Shown here: in pieces, positions 1-4,818 of the stretch
How the letters are laid out: every line of letters begins with the position of its first letter
How positions within the stretch are numbered: position 1 is the stretch's first letter
Assembly: GCA_955652215.1 (NCBI GenBank)
Contig: CATPAX010000052.1
Span: 1-5,171 of the forward strand
Reading direction: 5' to 3'
Source of the DNA: an uncultured Solirubrobacteraceae bacterium
GTDB lineage: Bacteria; Actinomycetota; Thermoleophilia; Solirubrobacterales; Solirubrobacteraceae
Length of the DNA stretch: 5,171 nucleotides
Notes under the pieces: model-generated
The model's database searches: none
Told to the model about the DNA's origin: nothing
What the model saw: the letters and a program-made list of their open reading frames with translations, nothing else
Program-made: the position numbers and the translations under genes

Positions 1-561
1 GTCCCGGGCGCACATAACGCGATCAATGCCGCCGGCGCGCTCACCGCAGCCACGCTGGCGGGCGCCGACCCTACGTGCGCCGCTCGGGCGCTGGCTGAGT
101 TCCGCGGCGCGAGGCGTCGTTTTCAGCTGCTGGGAGAGACCGGAGCCGGGATCCCTATATATGACGACTACGCCCACCATCCGACAGAAGTGGAGGCGGC
201 GATCGCTGCGGCCCGGACCTTGCAACCGGGCAGGGTGGTCGCGGTCTTCCAGCCGCACCTCTACTCGCGCACCCAGGCGTTGGCCCGCGAGCTGGGGCAG
301 GCGCTCGCCACGGCCGACGTCGGCGCGGTGGTGTCGGTCTATCCAGCTCGTGAGCGGGCCGCAGACTTCCCTGGCGTGGAGGGGTTACTCGTGGCTAGAG
401 CAGCAGCGCAGGCCGGGGGAGGGCGCCAAACGGCGTGGTTGCCGGCGTTCGAGGATGTCCGGCGCTTTCTGTCGGCCATCCTGCGCTCTGGTGATCTGTG
501 CCTGCTGATGGGGGCCGGCGACATCGACTCGCTGGGCGCCTCGCTGGTCGCAAGCGAATAG
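1..561 (+). CDS. murC: UDP-N-acetylmuramate--L-alanine ligase MurC, C-terminal part (5' end outside window)
   Basis: Frame 1 is open from the first base to the TAG at 559-561 and gives the last 186 residues of MurC, a family of about 450-490 residues, so roughly the first 60% lies upstream. The cytoplasmic enzyme joins L-alanine to UDP-MurNAc using ATP, the first step in building the peptidoglycan stem peptide. Visible landmarks, numbered within the fragment, are PGAHNAINA (2-10), which opens the C-terminal domain; FRGARRRFQLLGE (34-46); the MurC signature DDYAHHPTE (55-63); FQPHLYSRT (83-91); VYPARE (113-118); and MGAGDID (170-176) near the end. Together these separate MurC from MurD, MurE and MurF. 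The stop is intact and no frameshift is seen. An ATG at 164 and a GTG at 190 are internal to the conserved domain and are not starts. Next downstream is an unusually long gap before murB. Confidence 0.97.
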   Translation, partial: VPGAHNAINAAGALTAATLAGADPTCAARALAEFRGARRRFQLLGETGAGIPIYDDYAHHPTEVEAAIAAARTLQPGRVVAVFQPHLYSRTQALARELGQALATADVGAVVSVYPARERAADFPGVEGLLVARAAAQAGGGRQTAWLPAFEDVRRFLSAILRSGDLCLLMGAGDIDSLGASLVASE

Positions 562-595
562 AGGTCTCTCGAGGACCAGTGCCGGCTCGGTGTGC

Positions 596-703
596 ATGGC
601 GCGTCACGCCGCCTGTCGCGAGGGCCGAATGCCGCGCTGTGCACCTTGGCTGTGCATGACGCGTCACGCCCGCCCGCCGACGCGTCCCATGGCGCGCTAC
701 GCA
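596..703 (+). repeat. Degenerate tandem repeats, ATG-NCG-CG units spaced 33/27/33 bp
   Basis: Four related units begin with ATG at 596, 629, 656 and 689: ATGGCGCGTCACGCC, ATGCCGCGCTGTGCA, ATGACGCGTCACGCC and ATGGCGCGCTACGCA. The spacings are 33, 27 and 33 bp, all multiples of three, and the next ATG in phase (722) follows after another 33 bp. Units 1 and 3 are the closest: with their TGTGC prefix they match at 19 of 20 positions (591-610 against 651-670). Read in frame the units give Met-x-Arg-(His/Cys/Tyr)-Ala. Whether the repeat matters as DNA, RNA or peptide is not decided here. Confidence 0.6.
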
Positions 704-721
704 CACGATTCAGGAAATCCC

Positions 722-952
722 ATGATCTCAGTGCTACGACCCGGCTGGCGATCGATCGCGCCGTCAATAAGCTGGACCTTCGTCCGATGGCTCGATCGAT
801 CTTGCGACCTTGCCGCAGCACAGCTCGCCGCCCTGGGTTCGGATGATCGGCGCGCGCTGGGAGGGATGCTGTTTGCTCTGACGCTGCACGCCCCCGCCCA
901 CGTGGAGCTGTGGGATCAGATGTCGCTGCTCGTGCAGCGCCAGCGCGCCTGA
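722..952 (+). CDS. Possible small ORF of 76 codons, unknown function
   Basis: An ATG at 722 opens a 76-residue frame ending in TGA at 950-952, preceded by AGGAAA (712-717) at a suitable distance for a ribosome-binding site. The frame stays open back to a GTG at 590 through the repeat region, but 722 is preferred because of the AGGA. The product has no signal peptide. Its first half contains aromatic and hydrophobic residues (WTFVRWL), and its second half looks helical and coding-like, with mostly G or C in third positions from about base 815 on. I do not recognise a family. A GC-rich hairpin (961-987) lies just after the stop. It could be a genuine small protein, the tail of a decayed gene, or chance in GC-rich DNA. 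Confidence 0.33.
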   Translation: MISVLRPGWRSIAPSISWTFVRWLDRSCDLAAAQLAALGSDDRRALGGMLFALTLHAPAHVELWDQMSLLVQRQRA

Positions 953-960
953 CTCGCGCA

Positions 961-987
961 GGCGGCGCCCTGAGCCGGATCGCCGCC
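961..987 (+). terminator. GC hairpin after the small ORF, weak terminator candidate
   Basis: GGCGGCG (961-967) and CGCCGCC (981-987) form a perfect 7-bp all-G/C stem around a 13-nt loop, 8 nt after the stop of the 722-952 ORF. No T-tract follows (the next bases are GATTTGGG), so intrinsic termination would be non-canonical. Such stems also arise by chance in GC-rich DNA. Confidence 0.25.
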
Positions 988-1217
988 GATTTGGGGGATA
1001 CACGGGTGAGATAAGTGCGGGGGGCGAGCGTCCGATCATTCGAGATGGCCATGCGAAGGACGCGCCGGCTTCGCAATCGGCACCGAAGCCAGCTGGCATC
1101 CGGGCCCGACGGTGGCGAGCGCGTACCCGCGGGAACGTTCCGGCGTGCGCGCGGTCGGACCCGTCGGCGATCGAGGGCGAGTACGAGTTCGGCGAGCCTG
1201 CGCGGCGCGAGCTAGAC

Positions 1218-1247
1218 GGGCGTAGGCGCTTCAACCCGCCCACGCCC
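1218..1247. other. Stem-loop in the murC-murB gap
   Basis: GGGCGTAGGCG (1218-1228) pairs with CGCCCACGCCC (1237-1247), giving ten base pairs with one A/C mismatch around the 8-nt loop CTTCAACC. It is the strongest hairpin in the gap. On the + strand it is followed by TTCTCC, only a weak pyrimidine tail. It could act as a terminator or RNA structure in either direction; no gene adjoins it convincingly. Confidence 0.35.
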
Positions 1248-1676
1248 TTCTCCGATCCGGAAGGGGCTTCCCGGCTTGGGGCTATGCAGCGAGGATCAGG
1301 CCGTGCTCGGCGCCAGAAGCCGCGAACTGTGTCGCTCGCCTCGGCCCCGTGATGCTCGCTGCGACGCTTCCGATGGCGGAGGAGCCCGACGGCAACCCGG
1401 ATGGCAGGCGTGATCCCATGAACGAACGGACCTGCCGTGTGGTAGCCGCCGCGGCATGCGACACGGAGGCGAGGATCGCCACACCGACCACGCCGCCCAC
1501 TCGCGCAGCGCGCTGTTGGCTGCGGACGCTACACCGGCCCTCGGGCTCTCCGGCCATCGCGCAGCCGCGAAGTCCGGATGACCGGGCCGCGGTTCTGGCC
1601 AGCGATGCCGCGGCAGGGGGAACCTTGGCGGATCGACCAGCCGATCGCAGTCGAGTTTCGCTGCCGAGGCGGCATC

Positions 1677-1682
1677 TACCCT
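1677..1682 (+). promoter_or_regulatory. -10-like box placed for a leaderless murB transcript
   Basis: TACCCT fits the TANNNT pattern common for actinobacterial housekeeping -10 elements and ends 7 nt before the murB ATG at 1690, which would put the transcription start at or within a base of the A of ATG. This agrees with the lack of a ribosome-binding site: the nearest purine-rich run, GAGGCGG (1666-1672), is too far upstream. No good -35 hexamer is seen 16-19 nt further upstream, which is the main weakness. Confidence 0.4.
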
Positions 1683-1689
1683 GCGTCGC

Positions 1690-2610
1690 ATGAGCGACCT
1701 GCCGCCCGGCGTGCAGCGTGATTTTTCGCTGGCGCGACTGACCACGATCCGCACCGGTGGCTCAGCCGAACTGTTCGCCCGCCCCGGGACCCTTCCAGAG
1801 CTTGAACGCCTGCTGTCCTGGGCGGCCACGGAGTCGATCGAGGTAGGGGTCGTCGGGTCGGGGTCGAACCTGCTGGTGGCGGACGCGGGCGTCCGCGGAC
1901 TGATCGTGAAGCTGAGCGACGACCTAAGCAAGATCGAAATCGACGGCACTCGGATCCGCTGCGGCGGCGGTGCTCGGCTGCCCGCTGTCGCCGCGCGGGC
2001 GGCTCAGGCGGGCCTCTCGGGCATCGAGTTCGGGGCGAACATCCCGGGAACTGTCGGAGGCGCGGTCCGGATGAACGCCAATGCCTATGGCGGCGAGCTC
2101 GCACGCGTACTCGAATGGGTGGACGTCACCGGCGCCGGCGGCACCGAGCGCCGGTTGCCCGAGGCGCTCGGCTTTGGATATCGCAGGTCGGCCATTCGGC
2201 CCGGCGAGATCGTCGCGAGGGCCTCGTTTGCTTTGCGCGAGGCTGCCACCGATTCGGTCAAGCAGACGCTTGCCGACATGCGTACCCGACGGCGAGCAGC
2301 GCAGCCATCGGGGATCAAGACGTTCGGCTCGACATTCAAGAACCCGGATGACCCGCGCGCCGAGGGCCGCACTGCCGGACAGCTGCTCGATCTCGCAGGA
2401 TGCCGTGGCCTGAGAATCGGAGGAGCCAGCTTCTCGGCCAAGCACGCCAACTTCATCGAGAACCATGGCGACGCCAGCACCGCCGACGTGATCGCGCTGA
2501 TGGCTGCAGGTCGCCGCCGGGTCAAAGACCGGTTCGGCATCGAGCTCGAGGCCGAGGTCCAGGCGCTCGGCCCCGTCGAGCTGCCGCCCGACTGGAGTTC
2601 GGTCCCGTGA
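1690..2610 (+). CDS. murB: UDP-N-acetylenolpyruvoylglucosamine reductase MurB
   Basis: The 306-residue product is full length for type II (shorter, Gram-positive style) MurB, the cytoplasmic FAD enzyme that uses NADPH to reduce the enolpyruvyl group of UDP-GlcNAc-enolpyruvate to give UDP-MurNAc, the substrate that MurC then charges with L-alanine. Visible landmarks are the FAD-domain segment TIRTGGSAELF (19-29), GSGSN (56-60), the nucleotide-binding stretch GIEFGANIPGTVGGAVRMNA (111-130), GYRRS (163-167) with the conserved Tyr-Arg, GSTFKNP (213-219) carrying the catalytic serine (Ser214), KHANFIENHG (251-260), and a C-terminal conserved Glu (LEAEVQALG, probably Glu289). No active-site residue is missing. 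The ATG at 1690 gives the expected N-terminus ahead of TIRTGG but has no ribosome-binding site; a leaderless transcript is likely. The stop overlaps the ftsQ start by 4 nt, indicating co-expression. Confidence 0.97.
   Translation: MSDLPPGVQRDFSLARLTTIRTGGSAELFARPGTLPELERLLSWAATESIEVGVVGSGSNLLVADAGVRGLIVKLSDDLSKIEIDGTRIRCGGGARLPAVAARAAQAGLSGIEFGANIPGTVGGAVRMNANAYGGELARVLEWVDVTGAGGTERRLPEALGFGYRRSAIRPGEIVARASFALREAATDSVKQTLADMRTRRRAAQPSGIKTFGSTFKNPDDPRAEGRTAGQLLDLAGCRGLRIGGASFSAKHANFIENHGDASTADVIALMAAGRRRVKDRFGIELEAEVQALGPVELPPDWSSVP
2594..2597 (+). promoter_or_regulatory. Ribosome-binding site of ftsQ, inside the murB end
   Basis: GGAG lies 9 nt before the GTG at 2607 and within the last codons of murB. 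It fixes the ftsQ start at the GTG that overlaps the murB TGA, even though the same frame stays open further upstream inside murB. Confidence 0.6.
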
Positions 2611-3431
2611 GCGCGCAGCGCTGGGGGACGCGGCCGTCACGGCTCGCGCAGCTTGCCCGGTGGCGGACGCGCCGCCCGAAGCCGAGGTCCGCTCAGCGGA
2701 CGAGAGCGTCGGCTGCCCGTCGCCTACGCCGGTTGACCGTCCGTCTGGTGGTTGCTTTCGCAGCCGCCGCGGCGCTTGGAGTGGGGGGTTGGCTGTGGGT
2801 GCGGGACTCCTCGCTCGTGGCGGTGAAGCGCGTGATCGTCACCGGCGAGGGCGGACCCGATGCTGGGGCGATCCGTCACGCTTTGGTTGCTGCCGCTCGA
2901 ACGATGACGACGCTTGACGTCAGGCGAAGCGCGCTGCTGACGGCGGTCGCGCCCTACCCGGTGGTCAAGAACGTGTTGGTCAGCACCGCGTTCCCCCACG
3001 AGATGCGCATCCGCGTGGTCGAGCAGATCCCCGTCGGGGCAGTGGTCGCGGGAGGGCACGAGACCACCGTTGCCGCCGACGGGATGCTGCTCGCCGACTC
3101 TCCCACGCAGCCCTGGTTTCCGCTGATCCCAGTGCGCGTCGCACCCGGAGGCACGCAGGTGAGCGATGCCGGTACGCGCGCGGCGGTGGCGCTGCTCGCC
3201 GCCGCGCCGTACGGCTTTCTGGGGAAGGTTGCCCAGGTAACCGATGACTCCACGCACGGGCTGACGGCCCAGCTCCGAGGCGGCCCAAAGATCTACTTCG
3301 GTGACGCGGGGGAGTTGTCGGCGAAATGGACTGCCGCGCTCGCGGTGCTCGCCGCCCCAGGCTCGGCGGGGGCGGCATACATCGACGTCACGGATCCACG
3401 GAGGCCTGCACCAGGAGTGGGGCCTGACTGA
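2607..3431 (+). CDS. ftsQ: Cell division protein FtsQ (DivIB family), bitopic with POTRA domain
   Basis: The 274-residue product starts at a GTG that shares four bases (GTGA) with the murB stop and is preceded by GGAG, so translation is probably coupled. Residues 1-44 are a very arginine-rich cytoplasmic tail; about 45-65 (VRLVVAFAAAAALGVGGWLWV) form a single transmembrane helix; about 70-140 match a POTRA domain (VKRVIVTG at 73-80, then YPVVKNVLVSTAFPHEMRIRVVEQ at the end); and the rest is the extracytoplasmic beta domain, ending with IYFGDAGELSAKW (229-241) and YIDVTDPRRPAPG (258-270), both typical of FtsQ. FtsQ recruits FtsL/FtsB and links them to FtsW/FtsI at the septum. The frame remains open upstream to 2400 inside murB, but that extension is a shadow. 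The length and layout are usual for the family. Confidence 0.94.
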   Translation: MSAQRWGTRPSRLAQLARWRTRRPKPRSAQRTRASAARRLRRLTVRLVVAFAAAAALGVGGWLWVRDSSLVAVKRVIVTGEGGPDAGAIRHALVAAARTMTTLDVRRSALLTAVAPYPVVKNVLVSTAFPHEMRIRVVEQIPVGAVVAGGHETTVAADGMLLADSPTQPWFPLIPVRVAPGGTQVSDAGTRAAVALLAAAPYGFLGKVAQVTDDSTHGLTAQLRGGPKIYFGDAGELSAKWTAALAVLAAPGSAGAAYIDVTDPRRPAPGVGPD

Positions 3432-3439
3432 CTACACCA

Positions 3440-3470
3440 AACCTCGACTCGAGGGTTACTGTTGCTTTTT
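3440..3470 (+). terminator. Short dyad plus T-tract after ftsQ, possible attenuator or operator
   Basis: AACCTCGACTCGAGGGTT (3440-3457) begins 8 nt after the ftsQ stop and is an imperfect inverted repeat: AACCTC pairs with GAGGGTT with one bulged G, around GACTC. Eight bases later comes TTTTT (3466-3470). The stem is short and the T-tract is offset, so a partial terminator is possible. From memory, unchecked, many actinobacteria carry a similar AACCYTC...GAGGGTT element between ftsQ and ftsZ, which would favour a conserved regulatory role. Confidence 0.4.
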
Positions 3471-3495
3471 CTCAACTCTCGAAGGCCGATCTAGA

Positions 3496-3535
3496 GTTCG
3501 GCAATTTGCAATGCTCCTTGCGAACCGGGCCGAAC
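3496..3535. repeat. 7-bp inverted repeat next to the ftsZ promoter, operator candidate
   Basis: GTTCGGC (3496-3502) and GCCGAAC (3529-3535) are perfect inverted copies separated by 26 bp, and the second arm ends one base before the putative -35 box TTGACT at 3537. A regulator bound here could touch RNA polymerase. No known operator consensus is matched with confidence. Confidence 0.35.
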
Positions 3536-3536
3536 G

Positions 3537-3566
3537 TTGACTTGCCGCATGTCCAGCGCTTAAGGT
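3537..3566 (+). promoter_or_regulatory. Candidate sigma70-type promoter of ftsZ
   Basis: TTGACT (3537-3542) matches five of six positions of the -35 consensus, and TAAGGT (3561-3566) fits the actinobacterial TANNNT -10 pattern after an 18-bp spacer. The start point would fall near 3573, leaving a leader of about 60 nt before the ATG at 3635. It sits in the most AT-rich part of the window, in the ftsQ-ftsZ gap where ftsZ promoters are known in other actinobacteria. A second TAAACT (3597-3602) could serve a closer start. Confidence 0.5.
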
Positions 3567-3634
3567 GCGAAACTGCGCTAGCAGCGAAAGTTCGCGTAAA
3601 CTCTCAAGCCTAACTCTAGAGTCGGACGGGATAC

Positions 3635-4720
3635 ATGGAAAGCGCCAGTTACCTCGCAGTGATCAAAGTCGTCGGCGTGGGAGGCGGCGGCAATAACGCC
3701 GTCAGCCGAATGATCGACGCGGGGCTCCGCGGCGTCGAGTTCATCGCCTGTAATACCGATGCCCAGGCGCTCGCGATGTGCGACGCCGACATCAAGCTGA
3801 ACATTGGGCACGAGCTGACCAAGGGCCTTGGAGCGGGGGCAAATCCTGAAGTCGGACAGGGCGCAGCGGCTGAGTCCAGGGATGACATCAAGGAAGCGCT
3901 GAAGGGCGCGGACATGGTGTTCGTGACCGCCGGCGAAGGAGGCGGGACCGGGACCGGTGCAGCACCCGTGATCGCGGACATCGCCAAGAACGAGATCGGG
4001 GCACTGACCGTCGGCTGCGTCACGCGGCCGTTTGTGTTCGAGGGAACGCAGCGGGCGCGGCAGGCCCAGGAAGGCATCCAGCGACTGCGAGAGCACGTCG
4101 ACACCCTGATCGTGATCCCGAACGAGAAGCTGCTGGCGATCGTGGAGCGCCGCACCACGATCCTCGATGCTTTTCGCGAGGCCGACGACGTCCTTCGTCA
4201 GGGCGTACAGGGGATCACTGACCTGATCACGATCCCCGGGCTGATCAATCTCGACTTCGCCGACGTTCGGACGATCATGCGAGACGCCGGCACGGCGCTG
4301 ATGGGTATCGGCTCGGCGAGCGGCGAGAACAGAGCGGTGGAGGCAGCCAAGATCGCGATCTCCTCACCGCTGCTCGAGGAGTCGGTCGAGGGTGCCACGG
4401 GGATCCTCCTCAACATCACCGGCGGTCACGACCTCGGGCTATTCGAGGTCAACGAGGCGGCTGAGATCGTTCAGAGCGCAGCCGACTCGAACTCGAATCT
4501 GATCTTCGGGGCCGTGATCGATGACGAACTCGGCGAGGACGTGCGCGTTACGGTGATCGCGACCGGGTTCGATCATGGACACGCGCGGCCGAGCACAGCG
4601 CGCGAGACCACTCGCCGGGCACGCCGGGATCGGGACGTGACGATGGACGATCGCCAGCGTTCCTCGCTCGAGATTCGCGACGACGAGATCGACATCCCAT
4701 CGTTCCTGAAGGACCGCTGA
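3635..4720 (+). CDS. ftsZ: Cell division GTPase FtsZ
   Basis: The 361-residue product is a complete FtsZ, the tubulin homologue that polymerises into the Z-ring at midcell. Landmarks are the nucleotide-binding [10 protein letters not shown] (14-23), NTDAQAL (40-46), the tubulin signature GGGTGTG (102-108), TRPFVFEG (130-137), the T7 synergy loop NLDFAD (205-210) with both catalytic aspartates (Asp207, Asp210), ITGGHDL (261-267), a short arginine-rich linker (about 314-346), and the conserved C-terminal peptide [13 protein letters not shown] (349-361) that binds membrane tethers, probably SepF here because no ftsA is present. The ATG start gives the expected [10 protein letters not shown]-terminus; upstream GGACGGG (3624-3630) is a weak ribosome-binding site 4 nt away. 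Oddities are three cysteines (39, 49, 128) and Asn20 where many homologues have Val. A leader of 203 bp with its own promoter separates it from ftsQ. Confidence 0.98.
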   Translation: MESASYLAVIKVVGVGGGGNNAVSRMIDAGLRGVEFIACNTDAQALAMCDADIKLNIGHELTKGLGAGANPEVGQGAAAESRDDIKEALKGADMVFVTAGEGGGTGTGAAPVIADIAKNEIGALTVGCVTRPFVFEGTQRARQAQEGIQRLREHVDTLIVIPNEKLLAIVERRTTILDAFREADDVLRQGVQGITDLITIPGLINLDFADVRTIMRDAGTALMGIGSASGENRAVEAAKIAISSPLLEESVEGATGILLNITGGHDLGLFEVNEAAEIVQSAADSNSNLIFGAVIDDELGEDVRVTVIATGFDHGHARPSTARETTRRARRDRDVTMDDRQRSSLEIRDDEIDIPSFLKDR

Positions 4721-4818
4721 GCGCACGTCGGCGAGGGTCGAGTTGGCGCAACCTCCGGCGCTCCATCCTGTTTAGTAGTTCCGTCACCCTCAGGAAAGAG
4801 ACCGAACTCGGAGCAGAG

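Larger units (their letters stand above)
562..1689. other. Long murC-murB intergenic region without a recognisable gene
   Basis: This stretch of 1,128 bp separates two genes that belong to one pathway and are usually close together. No reading frame on either strand gives a protein family I recognise. Long open frames occur on both strands, but this is expected at such high GC content. What can be described is a run of degenerate ATG-NCG-CG repeats (596 to about 703), a 76-codon ORF with a plausible ribosome-binding site (722-952), GC-rich hairpins at 961-987, 1218-1247 and 1431-1469, and a possible leaderless promoter just before murB (1677-1682). A minus-strand frame (1557-1282) has a hydrophobic segment but no ribosome-binding site. 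The stretch could be a decayed gene, lineage-specific small genes or a regulatory spacer; the sequence alone does not decide. Confidence 0.6.

Noticed and set aside
26..508. 160-codon + frame inside murC
   Set aside because: It is out of frame with conserved MurC motifs and has no homologous features.
748..801. GCGATCGATCGC palindrome (748-759) and a second CGATCGATC (793-801)
   Set aside because: Short GATC-type palindromes are common in GC-rich genomes; nothing ties these two to a function.
339..1076. Long minus-strand open frame of 245 codons overlapping the end of murC
   Set aside because: It overlaps a confident gene, is Arg/Ala/Ser/Pro-rich without any motif, and is typical of antisense frames in GC-rich DNA.
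1296..1949. Minus-strand frame of 217 codons overlapping the start of murB
   Set aside because: It is antisense to conserved murB codons and has low-complexity composition with no domain.
2400..2606. Upstream extension of the ftsQ frame to an ATG at 2400
   Set aside because: It lies inside conserved murB and gives an Arg/Gln-rich sequence unlike FtsQ; the GTG at 2607 has a ribosome-binding site.
3569..3592. ECF-type promoter GAAAC-N16-GTT upstream of ftsZ
   Set aside because: The short motif has high chance of random occurrence, and the -10 part is not convincing.
4741..4818. Promoter for the exported protein gene (TTGGCG at 4743 and TTTAGT at 4771)
   Set aside because: The spacing is 22 bp, too long for a sigma70 promoter, and neither box is strong; co-transcription with ftsZ is equally possible.
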